This document shows, in pieces, positions 26,214 to 34,288 of a DNA stretch of 64,000 bases. How positions within the stretch are numbered: the first letter of the stretch is position 1; each line of letters opens with the position of its first letter. Both the position numbers and the translations under genes were made by a program. This stretch comes from an uncultured Acidobacteriota bacterium. GTDB taxonomy: Bacteria > Acidobacteriota > Terriglobia > Bryobacterales > Bryobacteraceae. The notes beneath the pieces were generated by a model. That model had not been told where the DNA came from, ran no database searches, and saw only the letters and a program-made list of their open reading frames with translations. The DNA lies in assembly GCA_902826685.1 (NCBI GenBank), contig CADEFT010000001.1:39777-103776 (forward strand). Reading direction: 5' to 3'.

Positions 26214-27994
26214 TCGCGCAGTACCCCCTTTCTTTGTCCCGTGCGAGCGACCAGTTGGCTGTAGCTATTGATGCTCACATACAGTCCAAGAAACCGCTCC
26301 AGCACCTGGGCAAATAGGAAGACACCGGTTCCAGCGAACTTCTCTTCGTCGAACTTGATTTCCACACGCATGCCGCGCGTGAAGCTGATGCCGTGTTCGG
26401 AGATGACGCGCGCGAACTGGCGGCTGCTTTGGAGCGCGGCGATCGCCTGAATCTGATTTTCCAGGTGCGGCTCGCGGCTGAAGTTGTAAAGGCGCAGAAT
26501 CTCCTGCAGCGCCTCCCGCCCGTCTTCGACGATCGAGAGATAGTTGAGCGAAAGATGGGAGAGCAGGCGCCAGAAGGTGGCCTGGCCCGCGGGCGGATAC
26601 AGCGGCTTGGTGGGTTTGCCGCAATGGATGCGCTGCACCGCCGAGGAGCCTTCCATATGGAAGTCGCCCGGCGGCAGAAGCGACGGCAGGTCGCGATTGG
26701 TGCAAAGCGCGCGCACCGTGATGGAATCTTCCGTGGGGTCGATGGGACGGCGGGAGAGATCGACGATGGAAAGCGTCAGATTCGGGCTGTCGTCCTGCGC
26801 TTCGGCCTGGCGCCGGTTCACGACCCAGAACTGCTGCGAGTTGTCGCGGATGGAGGCATGGCGATAGGCGTAGAACGGCTCATACACCACGCTGGTGTTG
26901 GCGGCGCGATTGATGCCGGAGACCTGTTCCACCGAGTAAATGCCCGTGGTGGCGCGGCGGCGCAGATCGGCCACGATGGGGTATTCGTATTTGCGCTGGT
27001 CGAGCGCGATCGGTTCGCAGTCCTTTGCAAACAGGTTGATGATGGGCGTGCAGCCGAGCCGGAACGTATCCTTATCGAGCCGCACTTCGAGCGATTCTCT
27101 GCGCTCCTCGCGTTCGTACTGGGAGATCAGAAACAGGATCTCGGCGCGGCGCTTGTAGCCGGAAGCCCATACCGGACGCAAGCCGCTCAAATCGACGAAC
27201 ATGTACTTATCGGGGAAGGCGAAATATTCCTGCAGAAGCCGGTAGGCGAGAAACGACCGGCGCGGATAGGGCAGCAATCCTTCGTCTTCGCCGAATCCCG
27301 CCGGACGCAGCGACGAAGGGCTCAGGACATGGGCGGGATGCCGGTGCCGGTCCGGATCGCGCACCAGAATCTGGGTGCAGTTGTTCAGCAGCAGCTCGTA
27401 AACGGTGTGCGCGACTTCCGGCTGATTGTTCTGCAGGAAGAAGCGCAGCGAATCGAGCTCCAGTTTGTCGAGCGCCACTTCGGGCGCGCACTCAATCACC
27501 AGGCGGAATACGCCGTAGGCGTCGGTTCCCTTGAGATCCAGACCGCCCGGGCCGCGATAGCCGGCTTCCTTGACTTCAAGCGGCCACAGCGTGGTGTCGT
27601 AGCAGGTTTGGAATTTGCATTCCTGCCCCTTCACCGGCGCCGAGAACAGCGGAGTGCCGCGCGCCACCTTGTAGCCGGAAGTGAGTTTGCCGCGCTCCGG
27701 ATCGATGTGCATCTGCGCGATGGCCATCGAAGGCAGAGGACGCACGTAGTGGGGATAAAGAACGGTGAGCAGCGCCTCGATGATTTCGGGAAACTCATCG
27801 TCGATCTTCAGGCGGATGCGCGCCGAAAGAAACGCGAAGGCGTCGAGGATCCGCTCCACGTGCGGATCGCGCGCATCGCTCTCCAGCAGCAGCAGCCCGC
27901 GGGCAATACCGGGATGCTCCCTGGCAAATTCCTGCCCCATCGAGCGCAGGTAGCCGAGTTCGTCGTTATAGTAGCGGACGAATTCATCCCGCAC
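26177..27994 (-). CDS. tssF: Type VI secretion baseplate subunit TssF
   Basis: A 605-aa TssF (ImpG/VasA) baseplate protein of normal length. It begins RDEFVRYYNDELGYLRSMGQEFA and contains DPHVERILDAFAFLSARIRLKIDDEFPEI-type sequence, both diagnostic. The C-terminal region has the IHCGKPTKP-YPP motif and ends with WPPRAG. The start is GTG at 27994 with the ribosome site GGGAG inside the end of tssE; an ATG 7 bp downstream is out of frame. The overlap with tssE (11 bp) and tssG (37 bp) fits equimolar synthesis of baseplate parts. Confidence 0.95.
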   Translation of the reverse strand: MRDEFVRYYNDELGYLRSMGQEFAREHPGIARGLLLLESDARDPHVERILDAFAFLSARIRLKIDDEFPEIIEALLTVLYPHYVRPLPSMAIAQMHIDPERGKLTSGYKVARGTPLFSAPVKGQECKFQTCYDTTLWPLEVKEAGYRGPGGLDLKGTDAYGVFRLVIECAPEVALDKLELDSLRFFLQNNQPEVAHTVYELLLNNCTQILVRDPDRHRHPAHVLSPSSLRPAGFGEDEGLLPYPRRSFLAYRLLQEYFAFPDKYMFVDLSGLRPVWASGYKRRAEILFLISQYEREERRESLEVRLDKDTFRLGCTPIINLFAKDCEPIALDQRKYEYPIVADLRRRATTGIYSVEQVSGINRAANTSVVYEPFYAYRHASIRDNSQQFWVVNRRQAEAQDDSPNLTLSIVDLSRRPIDPTEDSITVRALCTNRDLPSLLPPGDFHMEGSSAVQRIHCGKPTKPLYPPAGQATFWRLLSHLSLNYLSIVEDGREALQEILRLYNFSREPHLENQIQAIAALQSSRQFARVISEHGISFTRGMRVEIKFDEEKFAGTGVFLFAQVLERFLGLYVSINSYSQLVARTGQRKGVLREWPPRAGHRILI

Positions 27995-28487
27995 CGGCTT
28001 CTCCCTTTACCTCGAACTGGCCGGAGAGCATGTCGAGATCGGTGTCGAAGGCGACGCGCTCGGCCGTTTTGTCCAGTTTGAGGAGCGCGTCGATCTGAAA
28101 ACGCAGGCGCTTGCCGCCCGCTTCGGCCTGCTGGGCCAGCTTCACTTTCACCGCGCTGAGGCGAGGCTCGAACACGACGATGGCCGCTTCAATGGCCTTT
28201 TCCAGGCGCACACGCTCCTTCGGATTCGACATGCTGAAGTTGGTGACGTCGGGCAGGCCGTAGTTCATCACCGACGCGGCGGCCTCCTTATAGCCGGTGA
28301 ACCGGGTGGTGAACTCGTGATCGGAGCGCGTGTTGAACAGCCATTCGAGGTCCCGGGCCAGCTTGCGCTTGAGCTTCGCCAACGGACGCAAATGCTCCTC
28401 GACTGAATTCTGCTCCGCCGTGGTGAGCGTCGTGAGGCGGTCGAGCAGCGGCATGAGGATGGCGGTGTCGTCGGGGCGCTGGGCCAT
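27984..28487 (-). CDS. tssE: Type VI secretion baseplate subunit TssE (gp25-like)
   Basis: A 167-aa lysozyme-like gp25-family protein that joins the sheath to the baseplate. Typical elements are DLEWLFNTR at about 47-55, SVMNYGLPDVTNF and the C-terminal RLRFQIDALL. An N-terminal part of about 45 residues precedes the gp25 core. It starts 5 bp after the tagJ stop and overlaps tssF, so its place in the operon is secure. Confidence 0.93.
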   Translation of the reverse strand: MAQRPDDTAILMPLLDRLTTLTTAEQNSVEEHLRPLAKLKRKLARDLEWLFNTRSDHEFTTRFTGYKEAAASVMNYGLPDVTNFSMSNPKERVRLEKAIEAAIVVFEPRLSAVKVKLAQQAEAGGKRLRFQIDALLKLDKTAERVAFDTDLDMLSGQFEVKGEAGAG

Positions 28488-28492
28488 GCCTG

Positions 28493-29203
28493 CTATGCTG
28501 CCATCTCCGGCTGCTGTTCGCCGGGCTGATTGAACTCGAGCTTGCGAATCTCAAGCACCGGTACCTCTTCGTCGTCCGCCAGAAAAGTCTTCTGGCCAAA
28601 GGGCAGTCCGTCGTCCCAAACGGTGGTGCGGCCGAGGCGCACGGTGTCGTCGGAATGACCGGACGAGCCCGGATAGAGCACCGGTATCAGGCATTCGCCG
28701 AGCTCGGCCTGGCGGAACCCCGGGCCGGTGCGGATCATCGCCGGCGCCCAGAGCATGTCGCGCAGCCTCTTGGGCGGCTCCATTTCAACCGATTCGATGT
28801 GCTCAAAGGGGATCCACAGGTAGGCGCCGGCGGAGAAGACTTCCAAGCGCGGGCCTACACGCGGGTCGGCATCGGCGAATCCGGTAAACGGCTGGCCATT
28901 GACGGTGCCGCCCACCATTTTGCCCGCACCCGATGGGAATTCCTTCTTGGCGAACGTTTCCTGCCGCGTGCGCTCGGCATGCATGCACGCTTCGTAGAGC
29001 AGGGCGCCCATGCCCGCCTGCTGATTGGCTTTGGCAAGCAGCTCCAGGTGCTTGCGCGCGCGGTCGAAGTCGCCCGCAAAGCACAGCAGTTCGAACAGAA
29101 AGGTGCGGCGGCGGATGTCGGTGGGGTTATCGCGGATCTCCGCGCTCAAGGCCGCCACGGCCTCATTGAGCTTGCCGGCTTGAAATAGTTCCCGGGCGGT
29201 CAT
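28493..29203 (-). CDS. tagJ: Type VI secretion accessory protein TagJ (ImpE/SciE type)
   Basis: A 236-aa ImpE/SciE-family protein. In other bacteria TagJ binds TssB and helps connect ClpV to the sheath in a subset of type VI systems. The N-terminal half is TPR-like (ARELFQAGKLNEAVAALSAEI, then RTFLFELLCFAGDFDRARKHLELL). The C-terminal half carries RLRDMLWAPA and the DDTVRLGRTTVWDDGLPFGQ region typical of the family. The frame is open to 29293, but the ATG at 29203 has a good AAAGGAAA ribosome site. A strong hairpin sits between hcp and this gene. Confidence 0.92.
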   Translation of the reverse strand: MTARELFQAGKLNEAVAALSAEIRDNPTDIRRRTFLFELLCFAGDFDRARKHLELLAKANQQAGMGALLYEACMHAERTRQETFAKKEFPSGAGKMVGGTVNGQPFTGFADADPRVGPRLEVFSAGAYLWIPFEHIESVEMEPPKRLRDMLWAPAMIRTGPGFRQAELGECLIPVLYPGSSGHSDDTVRLGRTTVWDDGLPFGQKTFLADDEEVPVLEIRKLEFNQPGEQQPEMAA

Positions 29204-29251
29204 GACTGCATTTCCTTTCTTGCCCGCAAGAAGACGACTGGAGACGAGACG

Positions 29252-29284
29252 GCCCGGAGCAACCGCCATGCGGCTGCCCCGGGC
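29252..29284 (-). terminator. Hairpin between hcp and tagJ (partial terminator or mRNA-stabilising element)
   Basis: The minus strand folds GCCCGG / CCGGGC and CAGCCGC / GCGGTTG, with a 2x2 internal loop and a 3-nt ATG loop, starting 24 nt after the hcp stop. One pair is G-U only on the minus strand and is a mismatch on the other, which supports an RNA read in the operon direction. No T-run follows, so it is more likely to reduce read-through or protect the hcp mRNA than to stop transcription fully. Confidence 0.6.
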
Positions 29285-29308
29285 TGTTCGCATTGATTGT
29301 CGTGCGGT

Positions 29309-29797
29309 TTAGCCGCCCGCGTTCTTCTTCAGATCCCAGAACTTGGAAACGAAGGCGCCCACCTTGCCCTTGGTGTCCTGGCCGGCGTAGTGCATCGTCA
29401 TCTTCGAGAAGTTGAAGCTGATCGATTCGGTGGGAACCGGATCGCCCTGGCCTTGGCCGCTGACGGTCTGGCTCGATACCAGAATGTCTTCAAAGGTCGC
29501 TTTGAAGTACACGCTCTGCTCGCCGCCGGCCTTGCGAACCTTCAACTCCGCCTTCGGAATGTGCTTGCCGCTGGCGCAGGCAAGGAACAGTTCCGCGGTC
29601 GCTTTGTCGCAGCGTTTGGTGAAGTGGAAGTCCTGCAACTGCACCTTACCGGCGCCGCCGCCGCCGCCGTACGCCATGGTGCCGGCCTGGCTTGAGCCAA
29701 ACGAGTAAGACAGCAGTTCGATCTGGTCTTTCAGTGTCTTGTCACCGCTCTCCCCTTTGATCCCTTCGATCTCCAGGAATGCATCAAATACTGACAT
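29309..29797 (-). CDS. hcp: Type VI secretion tube protein Hcp (TssD)
   Basis: A 162-aa Hcp-family protein forming hexameric rings that stack as the inner tube and carry effectors. It begins FDAFLEIEGIKGES and has the DFHFTKRCDKATAELFLACASG core and the TESISFNFSKM segment near the end. A Gly-rich loop (YGGGGGAG, 43-50) is slightly long. A strong GAGGAGA ribosome site lies before the ATG. Gaps of about 100 bp on both sides, unlike the overlapping neighbours, with a palindrome upstream and a hairpin downstream, suggest that hcp is expressed at a different level from the rest. Confidence 0.95.
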   Translation of the reverse strand: MSVFDAFLEIEGIKGESGDKTLKDQIELLSYSFGSSQAGTMAYGGGGGAGKVQLQDFHFTKRCDKATAELFLACASGKHIPKAELKVRKAGGEQSVYFKATFEDILVSSQTVSGQGQGDPVPTESISFNFSKMTMHYAGQDTKGKVGAFVSKFWDLKKNAGG

Positions 29798-29820
29798 GGG
29801 TATTCTCCTCTCAATTCTTA

Positions 29821-29832
29821 TGTGAGCTCACA
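29821..29832. promoter_or_regulatory. 12-bp perfect palindrome upstream of hcp
   Basis: TGTGAGCTCACA lies 24-35 bp before the hcp ATG in the tssC-hcp gap. It could be an operator or a short RNA stem next to the ribosome site. The half-sites look like those of CRP, but the 2-bp centre is too short for a normal CRP site. Isolated 12-bp palindromes also occur by chance. Confidence 0.3.
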
Positions 29833-29900
29833 CCACAGGCGTACTCCAACCAGGGACGTATCCCGCGGCGATTCCGGTCCGGTCTTGATTCCGTGCCTGT

Positions 29901-31385
29901 TTACTTGCGAGTGGGGCTCGGAAGCTCCGCCACCAGGCGCAAAGAGACAGTCAATTCGTCCAACTGGAAATGGGGGCGAAGGAAAGCGACGGCCTTGTAA
30001 ACACCGGGCTTTCCGGGCACCTCGGCGACGTCGATGCGCGCTTCGCGAAGCGGGCGTTGCGCCTTGATTTCGGGCGCGGCATTGTCGTCGGGCACCACGT
30101 AGTTGCTGACCCACTGGTTGAGCCAGCGTTCGCAGTCGTTACGCGACATGAAACTGCCGATCTTGTCGCGCATCATCGCTTTCAGATAGTGGGCAAACCG
30201 CGAAGTGGCCATGATATAGGGCAACTGCGCGGACAGGCGGGCGTTGGCATTGGCCTGCGGCTTGTCGTAAAGCTTCGGCTTCTGTCCCGACTGAATGCTG
30301 AAGAACGCCGCGTAGTCGGTATTCTTGCAATGCACCAGCGGCACGAAACCCTGGTCGGCCAGTTCCTTCTCGCGGCGGTCGGTGATAGGCGCCTCGGTGG
30401 GGCACTTCATCGCCACGTCGCCTTCGTCGGTATAGAAGTTGTGTACCGGCAGGCCCTCCACCAGGCCGCCGCCTTCCACGCCTCGAATCGCCGCGCACCA
30501 GCCGTGCTTGGCGAACGAGTTGGTGAGCCGGGCGCCCAGCGCATAGGCTGCATTGCCCCACAGATACTTGCCGTGGTCGGTACCGTCGACACCTTCTTCG
30601 TAGGCAAACTCCTCCACCGATTTGTGTTCCTTACCGTAGGGCAGCCGCATCAGGATGCGCGGGACGCACAGGCCCACGTAGCGGGAATCTTCGCTGGCGC
30701 GGAAGGACTTCCACTTGGCGTACTCGGTGTTGTCGAAAACCTTGCCGAGGTCGCGCGGCGCATCGAGCTTGGTGAAAGACTCGATGTTGAACATTTCCGG
30801 CGAAGCCGCGGAAAGGAACGGCGCATGCGCGGAAGCGGCCACCTGCGAAACACGCTCCAGCAACTCGATATCTTCGGAACTCCGGCCGAATTCGTAGTCG
30901 CCAAGCAGGGCGCCGAACGGAGCGCCGCCGAAGATGCCGAACTCCTCTTCGTAAACCTTCTTGAACAACGCACTCTGATCGAATTCGGCGGCCCGCTGCA
31001 GGTCGCGCAGCAGCTCTTTCTTGTTGACGTTGAGCAGCTTGATCTTCAACTGCGCGCTGGTCTCGCTCTGATCGAGCAGGTACTTCACGCCGCGCCAGGT
31101 GCCTTCAAGCTTCTGGAAAGCCGGATGATGCAGCACCTCGTTCAACTGAATCGAGATCAGGTGATCGATCTGGGCGATACGGGCGTTGATCATGGCCTCG
31201 GCGTCGCGAGACAACGTCATCTGGCCCTGCATGACCTCATTGAGGAAGGTCTGGATCAGTTCCTTGCCGCGATCCTTGGTGGCCGGGTCCCGCGCCAGCC
31301 GCCCTTCCTCGACAACCTTATCGAGAAGGCTGGCGTCGAGGGTCTGGACTACCGCCGCCGCGCCGCTCTGCTGCGTCTCACTCAT
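29901..31385 (-). CDS. tssC: Type VI secretion sheath large subunit TssC (VipB)
   Basis: A 494-aa large sheath protein of normal length that assembles with TssB into the contractile sheath. Diagnostic parts are LEGTWRGVKYLLDQ, GIFGGAPFGALLGDYEF, FRASEDSRYVGL, PRILMRLPYG and the C-terminal MRDKIGSFMSRNDCERWLNQWVSNYV. The N-terminal 30 residues include the helix expected to interact with ClpV. It overlaps the tssB end by 8 bp, giving the coupled production needed for a heterodimer. Confidence 0.97.
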   Translation of the reverse strand: MSETQQSGAAAVVQTLDASLLDKVVEEGRLARDPATKDRGKELIQTFLNEVMQGQMTLSRDAEAMINARIAQIDHLISIQLNEVLHHPAFQKLEGTWRGVKYLLDQSETSAQLKIKLLNVNKKELLRDLQRAAEFDQSALFKKVYEEEFGIFGGAPFGALLGDYEFGRSSEDIELLERVSQVAASAHAPFLSAASPEMFNIESFTKLDAPRDLGKVFDNTEYAKWKSFRASEDSRYVGLCVPRILMRLPYGKEHKSVEEFAYEEGVDGTDHGKYLWGNAAYALGARLTNSFAKHGWCAAIRGVEGGGLVEGLPVHNFYTDEGDVAMKCPTEAPITDRREKELADQGFVPLVHCKNTDYAAFFSIQSGQKPKLYDKPQANANARLSAQLPYIMATSRFAHYLKAMMRDKIGSFMSRNDCERWLNQWVSNYVVPDDNAAPEIKAQRPLREARIDVAEVPGKPGVYKAVAFLRPHFQLDELTVSLRLVAELPSPTRK

Positions 31386-31866
31386 TGGAGCCTCCCTTGT
31401 TCACCTGCTTGGCCGCATCGAGCAAGGCTTCTTCCAGCTTGTCGTTGCCCATCAGGGTGCCGCGCAGATCGGCCAGCTTGGTCCGCAGCTTCATCAGCTC
31501 GTTGAGCGGCTTGACCTGCTTGGCCACGTTCTGAGGCTCGAAATCGTCGAGGCTCTTGAATTTCAGGTCGACTTTCAACTGGCCGGCGTCGGACTCTTCC
31601 GACAGCTTGTTTTCCACTCCGAAAGCGAGGTGCGGATTCATCCCCTCCAGCACTTTGTCGAAATTATCTGGCGTAATCTCGACGAACTTCCGGTCCCGCA
31701 ACTTGGGCAGAGCCTGCTCGGGCATGCCGGTGAAGTCGCCCATGACTCCCATCACAAACGGCAGCTCCTTCATTTCGATGGCGTCGCCTACTTCGACGTC
31801 GTAGGTGATGTGCACTCTGGGAGGGCGTACCCGGTCCAGTTTATGTTGTGAACTTTCTCGTGCCAT
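31378..31866 (-). CDS. tssB: Type VI secretion sheath small subunit TssB (VipA)
   Basis: A 162-aa small sheath protein. RPPRVHITYDVEVGDAIEMKELPFVMGVMGDF is the family hallmark region, followed by KFVEITPDNFDKVLEGMNPHL. The C-terminal third is helical (ELMKLRTKLADLRGTLMGND), as needed for pairing with TssC. It is the first gene of the minus-strand type VI operon and follows a promoter-like sequence about 65 bp upstream. Confidence 0.97.
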   Translation of the reverse strand: MARESSQHKLDRVRPPRVHITYDVEVGDAIEMKELPFVMGVMGDFTGMPEQALPKLRDRKFVEITPDNFDKVLEGMNPHLAFGVENKLSEESDAGQLKVDLKFKSLDDFEPQNVAKQVKPLNELMKLRTKLADLRGTLMGNDKLEEALLDAAKQVNKGGSNE

Positions 31867-31929
31867 TGCTTCTTGAATCCTTCTTCTTGCGGGTCGCAGC
31901 GCCCGGAACCAATTCAGACCCGCTGTTCA

Positions 31930-31958
31930 TTCCTACCACACGCACCAGCCTAGTTCAA
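31930..31958 (-). promoter_or_regulatory. Candidate promoter of the type VI operon
   Basis: On the minus strand TTGAAC (31958-31953) and TAGGAA (31935-31930) are separated by 17 bp. A transcript from here would have a leader of roughly 55 nt before tssB. The remaining 31959-32154 region, about 200 bp, holds no gene and no other clear signal. The plus-strand frame there is not gene-like. Confidence 0.45.
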
Positions 31959-32154
31959 CCTGGCTATTTGCGGGCCACCCGTTCCCCTCTCGAAGCCGCC
32001 ACTTTTTCGATCGCCCTTCCGTCTCCCACTACTGATAGCGGAAAAGCCTTCGAAACTCCATCAACGGGCCGCCCCTGGGTTTCCGATTCTTTCCAGCCCA
32101 GCCGGGCCACCGCGCTCCAGCATTGCCAGTAGTGGCCGGCCGGGCGCCGCCGTT

Positions 32155-32571
32155 TCAGGCCACCACTACTAAAAGCGATAAATTCTGCGGATGTGAGCCG
32201 GAGTTGTGCACCCTTGCCACCCAGTTCCGCCGCGGCGGCACGGTTTCGGTCAAGGTGGTGACCACTACGCCGCGCAGAGATTCCTTTCGTGCCAGAGGGA
32301 CGCTCTGCGCCGCCTCGGCCAGCTCAAGCAGGTAGGCCTGTTCGAGGACGACCGAAGCGGCCGGTTCCCGCTCCGCCGCCACCAGCGTGATGGTGCAGGG
32401 CCGGCTGGTCCGGAACGGAAGCTCCAGAAATTCACCGGGATGGAGCCTGGCGCTACGCACCATCTCGTTTGCAAAGAGCCCAGTGCGGATATTTCGTCCT
32501 GTCTTCGCCTTCGCGCGCGCGCCGTTCAAGGTTGGATTCTCCTTTTTCCAGCCTACGACGGCCGGACGCAA
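32155..32571 (-). CDS. Hypothetical small beta-rich protein
   Basis: A 138-aa open frame with no recognised family. The last 100 residues look like a real beta-sandwich (LHPGEFLELPFRTSRPCTI, TLVAAEREPAASVVL, RNWVARVHNSGSHPQNLSLLVVVA) and the ending resembles Ig-like or PPC-like strands. There is no signal peptide, and the true start may be the Met at about residue 37. Its stop codon lies in an inverted repeat (32128-32135 / 32163-32170) that may limit read-through towards the type VI genes. It could be a false call, but the amino acid pattern is unlike the antisense frames nearby. Confidence 0.5.
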   Translation of the reverse strand: MRPAVVGWKKENPTLNGARAKAKTGRNIRTGLFANEMVRSARLHPGEFLELPFRTSRPCTITLVAAEREPAASVVLEQAYLLELAEAAQSVPLARKESLRGVVVTTLTETVPPRRNWVARVHNSGSHPQNLSLLVVVA

Positions 32572-32642
32572 TGTCCAGGGAGGGAAGCGTAAGGGTTTGG
32601 TAAGGAATCGGTAAGTCTAGCGGGCAAAGGGTACGGCGGAGA

Positions 32643-33374
32643 TCATCGTGTTTTGTCGAGAGGCGCCGGCGCTACCGTCAAATTGCGGAAATAAGTGATC
32701 GAATTCGGACCGGGCGAGAGCGCAATCGCACCCTTGGCATGGGCGCCAAGCTTGAGGTCGTTGACGATCAGCGTCGGCTGTTCCTGACCATGTACGTAGA
32801 GACGCGCATGTGAGCCCCGTACCTCGATCCTAACCTTCGTCCACACCGATGGCTGAGCGTCGACGTACGCCTCGTATTTCGATGGCGTCTCTTTTCGCGT
32901 TCGGAAGAACGGCCAGTCGGGGCTTGACGCGTACTGTACCGTGTGGTTCCGCCGCTCCTGGTCGTCGGCGCGGCCGTTGGTAGGCCTCAAATAGAATGAC
33001 TCCAATGTCCGCAGGTCGCTTTGTATCCGAAAGGCGATGCCGACGAATCCACGGGATGCCGGTGGCGCGCCGGGCGACGGTGCGCCCGCGATCTCAGCTT
33101 CGATGACACCGTCGCCGAACTCGAACCCCTCAATCACGACGAAGGCCTCACCTGTCACGCGTTGGGCCGCCGTTTGCGACGCAGAAGACTCTGCCTCCGG
33201 CGAAAGAGTTACCCGCAAGCCCTTCTTGCCATTAAGCGCCGCCGGTTCAGCGCTGGCATTGACGAGGCGAAGACCTTTGGTCGATTGCAGCGGGTAGCGT
33301 TTCGTTTGGGCCAATGCATTGGCAGAAAGAAGCATCAGTGCGGCGGCCAGGTAGAAGTTACTGTTACAGAGCAT
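32643..33374 (-). CDS. Secreted laminin-G/DUF1080-like protein, copy 2
   Basis: A 243-aa exported protein with a clear signal peptide (cleavage after ALAQ) and a good GAAGGA ribosome site. The rest resembles concanavalin A-like jelly-roll folds: VVIEGFEFGDGVIEAEIAG, SRGFVGIAFRI, then WTKVRIEVRGSHARLYVHGQEQPTLIVNDLK and a final strand SITYFRNLTV. Such folds occur in 3-keto-disaccharide hydrolase (DUF1080) and laminin-G proteins, which bind or cleave sugars. No catalytic residues can be assigned. It is a tandem paralogue of the next gene upstream. Confidence 0.78.
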   Translation of the reverse strand: MLCNSNFYLAAALMLLSANALAQTKRYPLQSTKGLRLVNASAEPAALNGKKGLRVTLSPEAESSASQTAAQRVTGEAFVVIEGFEFGDGVIEAEIAGAPSPGAPPASRGFVGIAFRIQSDLRTLESFYLRPTNGRADDQERRNHTVQYASSPDWPFFRTRKETPSKYEAYVDAQPSVWTKVRIEVRGSHARLYVHGQEQPTLIVNDLKLGAHAKGAIALSPGPNSITYFRNLTVAPAPLDKTR

Positions 33375-33400
33375 GGTTGTCCTTCCGGTTTGCGGTCTGA

Positions 33401-34129
33401 CTACTGCGCGTGCCTCACCTTTAGATTCCGGAAGTGCGCCACAGAGCCGTAGTTGACCCAGAGCGCAATCTTCCCACTGCGTTTTGCGCCAGACTTCAGG
33501 TCATTGACGATCAATGCCGGCTGAACCTGGTCTTGGACGTAAAGGCGGGCGCGTTCCCCGCGCACGTCAATTCTGACTTTGGTCCAAACGTTCGGCTGAA
33601 GGTCGACATAAGACTCGTACCTTGACGGAGTCTCGTTTCGCAGCCGGAACCACGGCCAGTCCGGAAGGGAGGAGTACTGCGTGGCGTGATTCCGCCGCTC
33701 CTGTTCTTCGGCCCGGCCGTTGGTCAGACGCAGGTTGAACAGTTCATACGCTCCGTCTCGCAGTCTGAAGCCAATCCCCACAAAGCCGCGGGCGGCGGCA
33801 GGGGCGCCCGGTGACGGGGCGCCGGCAATCTCGGCCGAGATGACGCCATCGGAGAACTCAATACCTTCAACGATGGCGTATTGGCCGGCGCGCGCTTGTA
33901 CGTCGTCGGCTTCCTTGGCGCTCATGCCCTGGAACCGGCGCACGGTCTCGCCGGTCAACGTGACCTTGATCCCCTTCCTGCCCGCGAGGACGGCAGCTTC
34001 GACGGCAACATTGTGCAGCCGGAGGCCTTGGCCAGACTCCAGTGGGAAGCGCGCGTCTCGCTCGGCGGCGCCGGCAGGAGCCATGGAAGGCAACGCGATT
34101 GCAATAGCATGAACAAGAAATCGTCTCAT
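33401..34129 (-). CDS. Secreted laminin-G/DUF1080-like protein, copy 1
   Basis: A 242-aa paralogue of the following gene, sharing the EIAGAPSPGAP, RGFVGI-FR, NGRA--QERRNH and VWTKVRI-VRG segments. It has a signal peptide ending in PAGAAE. The frame is open to 34228, but the ATG at 34129 starts the signal peptide and is chosen. A 26-bp gap separates the two genes, consistent with one transcript. It is divergent from a two-component system whose regulatory region (34130-34288) it shares, so it may be a target of that system; this is inference. Confidence 0.77.
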   Translation of the reverse strand: MRRFLVHAIAIALPSMAPAGAAERDARFPLESGQGLRLHNVAVEAAVLAGRKGIKVTLTGETVRRFQGMSAKEADDVQARAGQYAIVEGIEFSDGVISAEIAGAPSPGAPAAARGFVGIGFRLRDGAYELFNLRLTNGRAEEQERRNHATQYSSLPDWPWFRLRNETPSRYESYVDLQPNVWTKVRIDVRGERARLYVQDQVQPALIVNDLKSGAKRSGKIALWVNYGSVAHFRNLKVRHAQ

Positions 34130-34229
34130 CGTTATCTCGCGTGCGGAACCGCGGAACAAACTGCGGCTCCGTGCGCCCTGCTTTCTCACCGAGCGTAGCA
34201 GCGAGGCCCCGCAAAGCACATGTGCCAAA

Positions 34230-34274
34230 GGTCACGAAATGGTCACGGTGCCTTGTCCGGTGGCGGGCCACCGG
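34230..34274. promoter_or_regulatory. Direct repeat and palindrome in the divergent region before the sensor kinase
   Basis: GGTCACG-AAAT-GGTCACG (34230-34247) has identical 7-bp repeats at 11-bp period, and 10 bp further is an exact inverted repeat CCGGTGGC / GCCACCGG (34257-34264 and 34267-34274) with a 2-bp centre. Both lie between the secreted paralogue gene and the kinase gene. They are plausible operators for the adjacent NarL-type regulator or another factor. If the kinase began at the ATG 34220, they would be coding. Confidence 0.45.
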
Positions 34275-34288
34275 CGGATACTGCACTT

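Noticed and set aside
29821..29832. CRP site before hcp
   Set aside because: The half-sites match, but the centre is 2 bp instead of the 6 bp needed by CRP; kept only as a palindrome.
29970..31505. 511-aa plus-strand frame opposite tssC
   Set aside because: tssC is unmistakable on the other strand; the frame has no recognisable domain.
31965..31980. Sigma-54 -24/-12 element near the type VI operon
   Set aside because: The GG and GC spacing occurs on the wrong strand and lacks the rest of the consensus.
31848..32132. 94-aa plus-strand frame upstream of the type VI operon
   Set aside because: Ser/Pro/Thr-rich low-information composition, no ribosome site, and it covers the likely tssB promoter.
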